The notes beneath the pieces are model-generated. The model was not told where the DNA came from. It worked only from the letters and a program-made list of their open reading frames with translations, and ran no database searches. Shown here piece after piece: positions 33,090 to 44,359 of a DNA stretch of 64,000 bases. Position 1 is the first letter of the stretch. Each line of letters starts with the position of its first letter. The stretch spans positions 16,810,032-16,874,031 of the forward strand of contig NC_080582.1 in NCBI RefSeq assembly GCF_029962835.1. The letters run 5' to 3'. The DNA is from Magnolia sinica. Its lineage: Eukaryota > Streptophyta > Magnoliopsida > Magnoliales > Magnoliaceae. The translations under genes and the position numbers were made by a program.

Positions 33090-34602
33090 CATGCTCTTCA
33101 GAGTCCTGATTGGACGAACGCGATGATAGAAGAAATGTCTGCTCTTAAGAAGAATCATACTTGGGACCTTGTGCCACTTCCTTTAGGCCATAAACCTGTT
33201 GGCTGTCGATGGGTTTATACGATCAAGTTTCTTCCAGACGGCTCAATTGATCGCTATAAAGCCCGTCTTGTTGGTAAGAGTTACACACAAACTCATGGTG
33301 TGGATTACTTCGAGACATTCTCTCCGGTGGCTAAGCTTAATTCGATTCGCGTTGTGCTCTCCTTGGCCGTTAATTTATCATGGCCCTTGTTTCACTTGAT
33401 GTTAAGAATGCATTTCTCCATGGGGATCTTGCAAAGGAAGTTTACATGCATCAACTTCCTGAGTTCCTGGCTTTGTTGCTTCTTACAACCTTGCACTTGT
33501 ATACCAGTTGAAGAAGGCTCTTCATGGACTCAAACAATCCCCACGTGCATGGTTCGAAAAATTTAATCAGGCTCTCTTAGAGTTTGGCTTTGTTCGTAGT
33601 CATGCCGATCATTCTCTCTTTATATGTCGTCGATCGACAGGCATCATGGTTCTCATTGTCTATGTGGATGATATTGTTCTGTCTGGAATGAAGGAGGTCA
33701 AAGATTTTTTTAAGACCAAGTTTAAGATCAAAGATCTTGGTCCTCTTCGCTACTTCCTCGGAATTGAAGTTGCTCACTCATCATCCAATATGGTCTTGTC
33801 AGAACGAAAATATGCGCTCGATCTTCTCATAAAGACCAGCATGTTAGGGTGCAAGCCTACTACCACTGTCATGGATACTTCACAGAAGCTTCAACCAGAT
33901 GATGGTGTTCTCCTTACTGATCCCGAGATGTATCGACAACTTGTAGGCCGGCTTATTTACCTAACTATTACTCGCCCAAATCTCTCATTTGCGGTGGGGG
34001 TTGTTAGCCAATTCATGCAAGCTCCCTGTACTTCCCATCTCACGGCTGTCTACCGCATACTTCGGTATTTAAAATCAACCCCGGGTCTTGGCCTCCGCTT
34101 TCAGTTGCATGGTTATCTTCATCTTTCTGGCTATTCCGATGCTAATTGTGCAGGTAGTACTTTTGATCGCCACTCTACATCCGGCTTCTGTACCTTCCTA
34201 GGTGGAAATCTTATAACCTGGAAGAGCAAAAAGCAGCCAATTATTACCCGGTCCTCGGCTGAAGCAGAATATTGTGTTATGGCTCATGCGACGTGTGAAA
34301 TCGTGTGGCTTCGCAACCTTCTTGAAGAACTTGGCTGTCCTCCTTCGGATCCTGTTCCTCTTCAATGTGACAACCAATCGGCCATCCATATTGCTCGTAA
34401 CCCAGTTTTCCACAAGCGAACCAAGCATATTGAGGTCGACTGTCACTTTATTCGGGAGAAAGTCGCTTTTAAGGAAATCGTCACTTCTTTTGTTCGATCT
34501 GGGGATCAACTTGCTGATGTTCTTACAAAGTCCTTGAGTCGAGATGCTCTTTATCGTGTTCGTGACAAGTTGGGCATGATCAACATCTATGCTCCAACTT
34601 GA
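33090..34602 (+). pseudogene. Copia 1 reverse transcriptase and RNase H
   Basis: The frame ending 33566 holds WTNAMIEEMSALKKNHTWDL and ETFSPVAKLNSIRVV. After a frameshift near 33390 the frame 33508-34602 (364 codons) holds ALHGLKQSPRAWF, the catalytic YVDD near 33665, DLGPLRYFLGIEV, then RNase H with SDANCAG, RSSAEAEY and KHIEVDCHFIREK. It stops at 34602, just before the purine tract and 3' LTR. Confidence 0.92.
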
Positions 34603-34609
34603 GAGGGAG

Positions 34610-34835
34610 TATAGAGAATGCTAGTGTATTGTATACGTGATTAGTGGCCCGTTTTAGTGTAAGTGCATGTGCACACTTCCCTCTTCTCCTGCGGTGTACT
34701 ATATGCTTTATTATAATAAAATATTATGTGTTAGGGCAAACAAACCTAATACAACATCTCTCCCAAACTCTCCTTCTTCTTCTCTCTCAATATTCTCCTC
34801 TCTTCTTCACATTATCATCATCAAATCATTCTCTG
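34610..34835 (+). repeat. Copia 1, 3' LTR
   Basis: Direct repeat of 29521-29744. Its end CATTCTCTG runs straight into resumed LINE sequence CTCTATGG. Confidence 0.88.
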
Positions 34836-35351
34836 CTCTATGGTTAAAAGAGAGTGATAAAAATACAAAATTCTTTCATGCCACTGCAAGTGCCAAAGTG
34901 AGGGTAAACAAGATCAAGTCAATAGTGGTGGAAGGCAAAAGATTAGAGGGTAAGGATAAGATGTGTGCAACTATAGTCAATTTTTATAAGATTTAGATGT
35001 CCAAAGATTCGTGGAATAGGCCAGTGATTGACAATTTGTAGTTCGATTCTCTCCTGAAGTGGCGAAAGGTCTTAAAAAGGAATTTACGAAGGAAGAAATT
35101 AAGAAGAAATAGGGAGATAAAGCACCGGGGCCGGATGGTTTCCGGATGGTTTTTTTTCCAGAAATTTTGGTAGGTGGTCAAACAATTGACCTGTATCGGG
35201 TTGTAACGGCCGTTACGGCCTCCCACAATAGTTGTTACGGTCTCTTTTTTTAATTAAAAAAATATTTATAAAAAAAAAAAAACCAAAAAACCTGTAACGG
35301 CCCTATCATGGACAGTTACGGGGCCATTATGGCCTTTACAGGGGGCATAGC

Positions 35352-35863
35352 TGTCAATCAGGATAGCATCGACAACATGTCAATCAGGACAGAATGGACA
35401 ACATGTCAATCAGGATAGCATGGACAACATATATTTAGCCAGACAGCAAGTCAATCAAGACAGCATGTCAATCTGTCAATCAGGACAGCACGGACAACAT
35501 ATATTTAGCCAGACAGCAAGTCAATCAGGACAGCCAGACAGCAAGTCAATCAGGACAGCATGGACAGCATATATTTAGCCAAACAGCAAGTCAATCAGGA
35601 CAGCATGGACAGCATATATTTAGCCAGACAGCAAGTCAATCAGGACAGCATGGACAACATATATTTAGCCATAATTAGGTCATCTATTTATGGCATATAT
35701 CTTGTACAGTTATTGATTGTATATATCTTGTCCAGTTATTGTTTCCTTGTTTGTTAGCCTAGATTGATGTTAATGGCTGCAATTCAACCTTGTAATTAGG
35801 CCTAGAATTTCTATATAAACAGAGGTACCTCACGATGAGGACATTCAATCCAAAATACTTACA
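35352..35863 (+). repeat. Copia 2, 5' LTR with 45-bp minisatellite
   Basis: The 512-bp LTR opens with several direct copies of a unit near 45 bp (GTCAATCAGGACAGCATGG, ACAACATATATTTAGCCAGA) up to about 35670, then unique sequence with CTATATAAACAGAGG near 35811. Confidence 0.93.
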
Positions 35864-35876
35864 TGGTATCAAAGCC
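35864..35876 (+). other. Copia 2 primer-binding site
   Basis: TGGTATCAAAGCC follows the 5' LTR directly and fits priming by initiator Met-tRNA. Confidence 0.85.
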
Positions 35877-36190
35877 TGTTCTGAGATTTCTGGGTTGGGT
35901 TGGGACTAATCTGTTGGTCTCCTTGGCTGTCGATACCTTCAAAGGAAGGTGTAGACAATTCTGGTCGGTTATAAACTGTTGTTCAACAGTTTCTGTTGAG
36001 GGTAAGAAGTTTCTTTCTTGCTAGAAACTCTCATTTTGTGGTGATTAGTGGCTGTCGGCGTGTCCAATTCTTGCTGGAAACTCCATCTTGATCTCCTTTT
36101 GTTTTAGGCTTGCTAGTTGTAGGCTTGTTTTTGGACTAGGGGTGAGGTGGATTTAGTATTATCTGTCTTTATTACTGTGTTCCGGGCACC

Positions 36191-37115
36191 ATGTCTACTA
36201 ACAACTCGGATTCTTTTGGTGTGCGCTTCACGAGCAAAAATTATTCTGCCTGGGAATTTCAATTTCACCTATTTGTCATGGGGAAAGAGTTATGGGGTCA
36301 CATAGATGGAAGTGATCCAGCTCCTACTGACCTCTCTAAATTGGATCAGTGGAAAGTGAAAGATGCTAGAGTCATGACATGGATTTGAGGATCTGTTGAT
36401 CCTCTGATTGTCCTAAATCTAAGGCCGTACAAGACTACAAGAGATATGTGGGAGTATTTAAAGAAAGTTTACAATCAGGACCATACAGCCAGACACTTTC
36501 AGTTGGAATATGAGATCGCCAATTACACTCAGGGCGATCTCTCCATACAAGATTATTTTTCTGGGTTTCAGAACTTGGGTGAATTTGCTGACATTATTTA
36601 TGCTAAGATACCAGCTGCATCTCTCTCTGCTGTTCAGGAGGTTCATGAACAGAGCATGAGAGATCAGTTTCTAATGAAGTTACGGCTGGAATTTGAAGCA
36701 ACTCACTCCAATTTGATAAATCGTGATCCTCCCTGTTTGGATGTGTGCTTTGGGGAATTACTTCGTGAAGAGCAGTGTCTTGCAACACAGGCTACTTTTC
36801 AGCAGAACCGCATGAACTCTAATGACGTCGCTTATGCAGCTCATGGGAAAGGCAAGGGTAGGGATATGCGGAAGGTCCAATGCTTTAGCTGCAAGGAATA
36901 TGGGCATATTGTTGCTCACCGTGCCAAGAAATCTTGCAATTATTACAAGAAGCCAGGACATATTATCAAAGACTATCCAACTTGTCCCCAGAATCGCCAA
37001 ACTAATGCCTATCAAGCTGCGGTGGGTACTTCTGCTTCCGCTAATTCCTCTACAACTGGTGATCCCTTTGTTCTTACTCCTGAAACAGTTCAGCAGATGA
37101 TTATTTCAGCCTTTT
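36191..37115 (+). pseudogene. Copia 2 gag
   Basis: The start MSTNNSDSFG at 36191 leads to FTSKNYSAWEFQF and a TGA at 36386. The frame resumes (MWEYLKKVYNQD, 36446) and includes zinc-knuckle-like CFSCKEYGHIVAHR near 36880 and CNYYKKPGHIIKDYP near 36930. The first lacks the final Cys, so both knuckles look damaged. Confidence 0.85.
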
Positions 37116-37159
37116 CAGCCTTAGGGCTTCAAGGTAACAGTACACTACCATCTTTACCT

Positions 37160-37805
37160 TGGCTTATTGATTCTACTGCGTCTAATCATATGACTAATTC
37201 CTCCAACACTCTTACCAATGTTCGGAATTATCATGGCTCATCGTACATTCAGATTGCTAATGGTAGTCAATTACCTATTCATGTTGTTGGGGATATTAAT
37301 TCATTAGTTAAAGAAGTTTTTGTATCTCCTAAGCTTTCTATTAGTCTCATTTCCGTCGGACAATTGGTTGATAACAACTGTAATGTTGGGTTTTCTCATG
37401 ATGGTTGTATTGTGCAGGATCAGGTGTCGGGGAAGATACTCGCAAAGGGGCCTAAAGTTGATTCTACTTCGTCTAATCATATGACTAATTCTTCCAACAC
37501 TCTTACCAATGTTCGGAATTATCATGGCTCATCGTACATTCAGATTGCTAATGGTAGTCAATTACCTATTCATGTTGTTAGGGATATTAATTCATTAGTT
37601 AAAGAAGTTTTTGTATCTCTTGAGGTTTCTACTAGTATCATTTTCGTCGGACAATTGGTTGATAAAAACTGTAATGTTGGGTTTTCTCGTGATGGTTGTA
37701 TTGTGCAGGATCAGGTGTCGGGGAAGATACTCGCGAAGGGGCCTAAAGTTGGACGATTGTTTCCTCTACATTTTTCCATTCCTTCTTGCATTTCTTTGGC
37801 TTGTA
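37160..37805 (+). pseudogene. Copia 2 protease, duplicated segment
   Basis: The first copy reads WLIDSTASNHMTNSSN and the second VDSTSSNHMTNSSN, both from the D-S-G-A-S active-site region with Gly changed to Thr. The unit is 291 bp (37169-37459 and 37460-37750), exactly 97 codons, so the frame stays open through both. Single differences separate them (for example GVGDIN/RDIN, KLSISLISV/EVSTSIIFV). Confidence 0.92.
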
Positions 37806-38770
37806 CTACTGTAAACAATAAGGGTGAAGTATGGCACAAACGTTTGGGTCATCCTAACTCTATTGTTTTATCTCATTTAGTAAACTCTGGTTTGTTGGGT
37901 AATAAAGATCAATTTTCCTCTCATCTCGCTTTTGATTGCTCAACATGTAAATTAGGTAAGAGTAAATCCCTTTCCTTTCCTGCTCATGGTAGTCGTGTTG
38001 AAAGTTGTTTTGATTTAATCCATAGTGATGTGTGGGGTATTACTCCTGTTATATCTCATACAAATTATAAATATTTTGTCACGTTCATTGATGATTATAG
38101 TAGGTATACCTGGATTTATTTTCTTCGTTCTAAATCTAAGGTATTTTCTGTGTTTCAACAATTTGTGGCTTATATTGAAACTCAATTCTCTTCAGGCATT
38201 AAAGTGTTAAGGTCCGATTCGGGTGGTGAATATATATCTCATGAATTTCATGCCTTTCTCAAGCAGAATGGAATTGTTTCTGAGCGTTCTTGTCCTTATA
38301 CACCTCAGCAGAATGGTGTTGCTGAATGTAAGAATCGCCAGTTGGAGGTTGTTCGAACATTGTTTGAATCTTCCGTTCCTTCTAAATTTTGGGTGGAAGC
38401 CTTATCCACGGCAGTTTATTTAATTAATAGATTACCTTCAAGTGTCTTGCATTTTGAATCTCCCTACTATCGTCTTCATCATCAGCATCCCAACTATCTT
38501 GATATGCATACCTTTGGTTGTGTTTGTTTTGTTCATTTACCATCACATGAACGATGCAAACTTTCTGCCCAATCTGTTAAATGTGCTTTTATGGGTTATA
38601 GTAATTCACACAAAGGTTATGTTTGCTATGATCCATGCTCTAACAGATTTTGTATTTCTCGTCATGTTGTTTTCATTGAAAATCACTCTTTCTTTTCTAC
38701 TCATATTGCATGCTTGCCTGAGATCAATGTTCTTCCTCATTTTGATGACTTGACTCCTATTCCTGAGCAA
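37806..38770 (+). pseudogene. Copia 2 integrase
   Basis: A zinc region (WHKRLGHPN, CSTCKLGK) is followed by IHSDVWG, FVTFIDDYSRYTWIYFL, VLRSDSGGEYIS and TPQQNGVAECKNRQLEVVRT. The D-D-E catalytic residues are all in place. Then come FGCVCFVHLP and CAFMGYSNSHKGY. This is the best preserved part and is a continuous frame with the protease. Confidence 0.93.
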
Positions 38771-38979
38771 TTCAAACCTGGATTTGTGTATGAACGCCGA
38801 CGACTGACTTTGCCCCTTCCTAAGCCTTACCCGACACCTGAGCCTGTTCGGACTGTTCCTTCTGCGGATGATCCGGGTTCTGACATTGTTCCTTGCCGGT
38901 CTACTAGAATCTCTCGTCCTCCTGATCGGTATGGCTTTTCCCATACATCTCTTCATACTACTTTGTCCTCTATTTCAAT

Positions 38980-40507
38980 TCCATCATGTTATTCCGAGGC
39001 TATTAAGCATGAATGGTGGTGTGAGGCGATGGCCGAAGAACTTCGGGCTCTTCAGGACAATCACACATGAGATGTTGTTCCTTGTTTGGCAATGTTAAAG
39101 TCATTGGTTGTAAATGGGTTTACTCGATTAAGCTGCGTTCTGATGGTACTCTGTATCGCTATAAGGCTCGATTGGTTGCACTTGGTAACAAATAGGAATA
39201 TGGGGTGGACTATGAGGAGACCTTTGCTCCAGTCGCCAAGATGACTACGGTGCGGATGGTTATCTATATTGCAGCGTCCCAAGGCTGGCCACTTCATCAA
39301 ATGGATGCTAAAAACGCATTTCTTCATGGTGATCTCAAAGAAGAATTTTACATGGCCCTGCCGCCTAGCTTGATCTCCTCCTTTTCTTCTGATGTATGTG
39401 AATTGAAGCAATCTCTGTATGGGTTGAAACAGGCTCCCCGGGCATGGTTTGATAAGTTCCGATGTAACTTGCTTCAATTTTGCTTTGAGCAGAGTCAATA
39501 TGACTCCTCTTTGTTTCTTCGTAAGACCTCTGCTGGTATTGTTCTTCTTGTTTACATTGATGATATTGTTATTACCAGGACGGATTCAGACTTGATCACT
39601 CGTCTACAGCAGCATCTTCAAGCCTCGTTTCATATGAAGGATCTTGGTTCTCTTACATACTTCTTAGGGTTAGAAGTTCACATGGATCCTTCTGGTATCA
39701 TTCTGAATCAACATAAGTACACACAGGATTTGATTGCTTTAGCTAGTCTTCAGGATACTTCTTCTGTGGATACTCCTCTAGAAGTAAACACGAAGTATCG
39801 TCGTGAGAAGGGTGATCTGTTGTCTGATCACTCTGTTTCGATAGCTGGTAGGCAGTTTGAACTATTTGACTATTACTCGGCCTGATATTTCCTTCGCTAT
39901 CCAGCAGGTTAGCCAGTTCATGCAGACTCCACGCCATCTACATTTGGCTGTCGTTCGTCGTATCATCTAATACCTTTGAGGGTCCCCTAGCCGTGGGTTG
40001 TTCTTCCTAACCGGCTCTCCTCTTCGCCTTGTTGCATATAGTGATGCGGATTGTGCCGGCTATCCTGATACTCGCCGATCTGTCACAGGCTGGTGTATGT
40101 TTCTTGGTGATTCCTTGATCTCTTGGAAGAGTAAGAAACAACCTCGTGTTTCTAGATCTTCTACTGAATCCGAATATCGTGCCATGTCTGTTGCTTGTTC
40201 TGAGATTGTCTGGCTTTGTAGGCTTCTGGCTAAACTTGATTTTTCCCAATCTGAACCTACACCTCTCCATGCTGATAATACTAGTGCCATTCAAATTGCT
40301 GCTAATCCCGTTTTCCATGAACGAACGAAGCACATTGAGGTGGACTGTCATTCTATTCGGGAAGCCTTAGACACTCGTATCATTTCTCTTCCTCATGTTT
40401 CCACTGACCTGCAGATAGTTGACGTGTTTACCAAGGCCATGACACGACAACGCCATCAATTCCTTGTGGGCAAATTGATGCATCTTGATCGACCAACATC
40501 AATTTGA
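38980..40507 (+). pseudogene. Copia 2 reverse transcriptase and RNase H
   Basis: A stop at 39068 follows ALQDNHT. The frame 39205-39885 reads ETFAPVAKMTTVRMV, QMDAKNAFLHGDL, YGLKQAPRAWFD and the catalytic YIDD near 39557, with DLGSLTYFLGLEV. After a break at about 39850-39990 RNase H appears (SDADCAGYPDTRRSVTGW, RSSTESEYRAM, KHIEVDCHSIRE) and ends at 40507, beside the purine tract. Confidence 0.93.
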
Positions 40508-40514
40508 GGGGGGA

Positions 40515-40911
40515 TGTCAATCAGGACAACATGGACAACATGTCAATCAGGACAGCATGCCAATCTGTCAATCAGGACAGCATGGACAACATATATTTAG
40601 CCAGACAGCAAGTCAATCAGGACAGCATGTCAATCTGTCAATCAGGACAACATGGACAGCATATATTTAGCCAGACAGCAAGTCAATCAGGACAGCATGG
40701 ACAGCATATATTTAGCCATAATTAGGTCATCTATTTATGGCATATATCTTATACAGTTATTGATTGTATATATCTTGTACAGTTATTGTTTCCTTATTTG
40801 TTAGCCTAGATTGATGTTAATGGTTGCAATTCAGCCTTGTAATTAAGCTTAGAATTTTCTATATAAACAGAGGAACCTCACGATGAGGACATTCAATCCA
40901 AAATACTTACA
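40515..40911 (+). repeat. Copia 2, 3' LTR
   Basis: The 397-bp LTR is about 115 bp shorter than its partner because it has fewer minisatellite units; the unique part is nearly identical. Confidence 0.93.
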
Positions 40912-41050
40912 ATAACAAGCTGTTATGGTTGTAACAGCCTTTACAAGTCATTTTTTTCCGTAACCGCTGTTAAGGCCTTTACGACCCCATAACATGTAAC
41001 GGTTACCACCATTACCTTTACGTAACGGCCTTTACAGTCGTCATGGCACA

Positions 41051-42395
41051 CCATGCATATATCATGGGATCTCTTCCAACAAATGGCTCATTAGCTTGCC
41101 CACAACTAACGCAAAAAGGTATGGGCTCAATGCCGACCCTTGGCATAAACCTACAGTAATTGGGCACTCAATTGTCTCTCCACTAGTAGTCCTCACATTT
41201 CCAATCGTTCCTTCATACATATCCTTAATCATGTCAATATATCCTCTTGAATCTCCGTTCTTTCCCAACACCAACCAAATTAACTCTTACGGGACCCTAT
41301 CATATGCTTTCTCTAAGTCGATAAAGACCACGTGGAGATGTGGAGATCCTTCCTCCTCTCCGTATATTTCCCCATCAATTGTCTAAGTAAGAAATAGGTT
41401 TAGTGGTAGACCTCCCAAACATGAAACCAAACTAATTTTTAGATACGTTCGTCCCATGCCTATGCCTTTGCTCCATCTCTCTCCCAAAGTTTATAGTATG
41501 GCTCATAAGTTCAATCCCAATATAGTTAGTGTAGCTATGTATGCTTCATGTATTCTCATAAAAAAAGTATCATGGTACTTTTCCTCCATTCATTCAACAT
41601 GTTCTTCGATCTTAAATGTTGCTAAACAAATTATTTTTTTAAGGGTAATGTAGTTGAAATTTTTGTCAACCAAAATAACACTATCTTCCATACGCCTCCG
41701 AACCTCTACTGGTATACCATCTGGTCCTAGGGTCTTTCTCATTTTCATCTTTCTCAAAGCTTCTTTCACTTCCATTTTCATCTTTTTCAAAGTTTCTGTC
41801 ACTTTAGATGTCTTAATCCTAAAAAGCATCTTATAACTCCAACATCATTTGAGTTAACGGTTTCTTATATCCCTATGCTCTTAGAGTGGTTGTCATTTAA
41901 CAAGTTTCGAAAATAGCTTCTCCACCTTTCATTGATCTCATTACACTTGGGTAGTACTCTCAATCTCAGGTTATCACTCTTAACGCATTTAACAGTATCT
42001 AGGTCCCTGCCCTTCTTCTCTCTCATTTTCACAAGTTTGAGTACATCTTTCTCGCCTTTTCTTGTCCGGTTGTCCCCAATCTATTGTAAAGATCATCATA
42101 AGCCTTAAGTTTAGCCTCACCATTTTCTTAGCAATCTTTTTTGGTATTTTTATATTGTTCAAAATTTTCATCATTTCTAGTCCCTTCCTAGTCTTTGAAA
42201 CATGAACGTTTCTCATGACTAGCTTTTTGTAAATTGTGATTCCACCACCAAGTTTCATTATATGATTGGCTTTTCTCTCTAGATACTCCTAAAACATCTT
42301 TTACCACTTTCCTAATGCACTCGGCCATCTCACTCCTAACATTCTCTACTTCCTTGCAGATGGAGGAGAACCAGGGAGACGTTTGTTTCAAAATG
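41051..42395 (-). mobile_element. RTE-type LINE fragment
   Basis: On the minus strand the sequence reads NETWWWN near 42250, YDDLYNRLGTT near 42080, KTLGPDGIPVEV near 41720 and CQGSALSPYLFALV near 41110. These are the linker and reverse transcriptase blocks of plant RTE elements. Both ends are missing: the endonuclease upstream and everything after the SALSPYLF block. Frames shift several times. It abuts the hAT-like element on the left. Confidence 0.8.
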
Positions 42396-42800
42396 TTAGC
42401 AAGTATAAACGATTAGAAAGTGCGAGCGTGATTCGAAGCAAGAGTGGCACCCAAATAGAAGGATGGTGCACTAAGGAATTTGGACAAAGAGGAAGAGGGT
42501 TTTGTGGTGCCTATATTTTCTTCCAGCCCTTTGGTCAATTTGGAAGTCAAGAAAAGGATCTTCTTAAACAGATTCGAGCTGCCAGAGATTGTCTTCCAAA
42601 GGGCGAGGGGTATGGTTCTCAGCTGGGCATCAGGGCTAAATGTCACCCCTGTTGTATGTATTCAGGAAGCTAGCCCACCAACATATGCCAGATGACATCT
42701 CAGCATTTTTTTAGCCTGTTATTTTTGGCTCTTTCCATTTAGATATTGGCTCTTTGAGTCTTTTAATGAAATTTATGTCACCTTTCAGAACAAAAAGGTT
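42396..42800 (+). mobile_element. L1 LINE 3' end
   Basis: The frame 42480-42695 ends RFELPEIVFQRARGMVLSWASG, very like the last residues of the first LINE (VDRLTRKVAAMVIDWASG). A T-rich 3' UTR with TTAATGAAATTTATG follows. It may be the displaced 3' end of the LINE at 27847-35175. Confidence 0.65.
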
Positions 42801-43341
42801 TAAGCGACATGCAGACTGCAAAATCACCATGCTCAAATATTAGATTGGATTTATAGCATTGAAATATTTATTCAGATCCATAAACAAGCTGAATAAAAGT
42901 ACACACCATTGTATCCCAATATGAAACTTCAGTAGAAAATGTAACATCCAGCAACAGGCTCGAATGGAAGTAGACACATGCAACTGTAATCCAACATGAA
43001 ATTCCAGTCATTCCGGTGACCCAGACCAAAATGTAACTGGTTGTACACACAGCAACTTGATTGGTTGTAAGGCAAACAAATGTGGGAGCAGGCCCTAAAT
43101 TGTACGCTAGAAAAATTAGGTGCAAAGAGAAGTCTAAAATTTATTTTCATGTGTACGTTAACAAAGGGGTGGATGGCCAAGCTTGGCTTATGAAAAACTG
43201 CTTATGAAATTATACAAATCCACGAAGCTGGGGGGGCAAGAGGTATGAAAGAGGTTAATATATCATTTTACATGGGTTTGAGTTCATTCCTGGACTCTTT
43301 TAAGTAGCCATACAGAGTAAGTAATAAACATGTTCTCCAAC
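42801..43341. other. RPOT intron 6, 5' end, nothing recognised
   Basis: No coding signal. Two imperfect copies of a phrase (TGTAATCCAACATGAAATTCCAG and TGTATCCCAATATGAAACTTCAG) suggest an old local duplication at 42900-43020. Confidence 0.4.
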
Positions 43342-43468
43342 CTCAAAAACAGGTTGCAGCTGTCCTTTTGGAGCTCTATTGAAGCAATTCATTGCTTCAC
43401 TCCGTTGTCTGGCTCCATGTGTACGCATGACATGAGACGGTAAGTGCAAGTAAGCTCCTTTGTTATAC
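43342..43468 (-). CDS. RPOT: RPOT exon 6
   Basis: This 127-nt exon has a GATAG acceptor and a GAG|GTTGGA donor. It reads YNKGAYLHLPSHVMRTHGAR, then SEAMNCFNRAPKGQLQPVFE. The LPS-VMRTHGA block is a hallmark of plant RPOT. It starts with the third base of an Arg codon from exon 5 and ends in phase 0. Confidence 0.93.
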
Positions 43469-43589
43469 CTATCAGCGTTTGAACAACCATAACAAGTTAG
43501 AAACAAAAATGCAGCCAGCTAGAGAACACACACACATCACTAATTTGCAGGAAACTTTTCAATCTACACAATATTAGCAATCAATTACT

Positions 43590-43700
43590 GATCATCATCA
43601 TAATCATCTGAGCCTTATCCAAACTAATTGGGGTCAGCTACATGAATCCCATTCTGCCATTCCACTCTATCAAAGGCCATAACACCAGTTAGACCATAGG
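43590..43700 (-). repeat. RTE-type LINE 3' tail
   Basis: On the minus strand the sequence reads CATGTAGCTGACCCCAATTA, GTTTGGATAAGGCTCAGATG and a (GAT)n-like tail. This GACCCC-AATTAG-GATAAGGCT pattern is the familiar 3' end of plant RTE elements. Only the tail is present. Confidence 0.6.
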
Positions 43701-44301
43701 TGATCATGTCTTGTTTACAGATACCTTGTTTAAATAAATAAATAAAACCTTGAAAAGACAAGACTCTTCCAATCTGAGAATATAAGAAAATGTACTCCCA
43801 ACGCCATGCATGACATGGACAATGGCCATTACAAAAAAGTCAACACAATCGAAACAAAACCGAAGAACATTCTGGAAAAGGATGGCACAACAGGCAGCCG
43901 CACAAAAGTACTTGTGTCATTACCCAAGTGGCTCCCTTTCTTCAAGTAGCCACTTGAGTCGAGGTGCTTGCCCGCAAGCCTACACAATAGCCTCGTCGAC
44001 CCAAAGGCCTAGGTGGCTGTCCGCAAAATTCAAACCTAGCTTTAGAATAAATTTTGATTTATAAAGTAAAAGTAATTACATGCATAAAGATATTTATGTG
44101 GATGATTGAAACACATGGAATATGTGGAGTTGGGTAGCCCTTTGTCATGGGCAAACACCAAGGCAGCCAAGGGAGTAGTTCATCAAGGCAATTCTAGGAA
44201 TTTTGTCTACCTTGGGAGTAGCCTAATTGATTGTAAACAGAATTTGGCTCAAGAACTGAAAAGCTGAAAGAACTAAAAAAATTATAATCAAAATAACATA
44301 C

Positions 44302-44359
44302 CGTATCCAGTTCTTTGGGGGCACCAACATTGGCATGCAAGGGATCACCATATGCCTTA
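44302..44359 (-). CDS. RPOT: RPOT exon 5 (acceptor out of phase)
   Basis: In the conserved frame it reads RHMVIPCMPMLVPPKNWIR and ends CG|GTATGT. The acceptor GTCAG leaves TAAGGCAT, whereas exon 4 ends in phase 0, so one base (a G) is missing for GTA AGG CAT. As with exon 10 this is either a one-base deletion next to the acceptor or an assembly error. Confidence 0.88.

Larger units (their letters stand above)
29521..34835 (+). mobile_element. Ty1/copia retrotransposon, first copy
   Basis: About 5.3 kb, with LTRs of about 225 bp at 29521-29744 and 34610-34835. The LTRs carry inverted tips AGAGAATG and CATTCTCT instead of TG...CA. The primer site TGGTATCAGAG is at 29747, and a purine tract GAGAGGGAG lies before the 3' LTR. 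The LINE frame resumes directly (RSRAL then WLKESDKN), with an approximate 5-bp duplication CACTA/CTCTA. Gag, integrase and reverse transcriptase are recognisable but hold stops and frameshifts. Confidence 0.92.
27847..35175 (+). mobile_element. Second L1 LINE, interrupted by MITE and copia
   Basis: LINE coding sequence can be followed through two insertions: ORF1 tail 27847-28191, endonuclease from 28188, MITE at 28486-28832, endonuclease continuing to about 29120 with GDFN near 28950, the domain after it to 29520, copia at 29521-34835, then 34836-35175 ending in KAPGPDG of the reverse transcriptase. Beyond that a hAT-like element begins. The 3' end may be the L1 tail at 42480-42800. Stops are common and the copy is dead. 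It lies in RPOT intron 6, antisense to the gene. Confidence 0.8.
35352..40911 (+). mobile_element. Ty1/copia retrotransposon, second copy
   Basis: This 5.56-kb element has LTRs at 35352-35863 and 40515-40911 (TGTCAATC...ACTTACA) and a 5-bp duplication ATAGC/ATAAC (35347-35351, 40912-40916). The primer site TGGTATCAAAGCC starts at 35864 and the purine tract is at 40504-40514. The coding order is gag, protease, integrase, reverse transcriptase, RNase H, interrupted by stops at 36386 and 39068 and breaks near 39190 and 39880-39990. A 291-bp segment of the protease is duplicated in tandem. Confidence 0.95.
35176..41050. mobile_element. hAT-like MITE split by copia 2
   Basis: CGTAACGG-type sequence at about 35176-35351 continues at 40917-41050 and ends GGCACACCATG, as in the 22055-22403 copy. 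The two halves sum to about 310 bp. The left tip is eroded and no outer duplication can be set because different sequence lies on each side (L1 left, RTE right). Confidence 0.65.

Noticed and set aside
35352..35680. Regularly spaced ~45-bp repeats, CRISPR-like at first sight
   Set aside because: The units are head-to-tail without unique spacers, are part of an LTR, and the genome is a plant.
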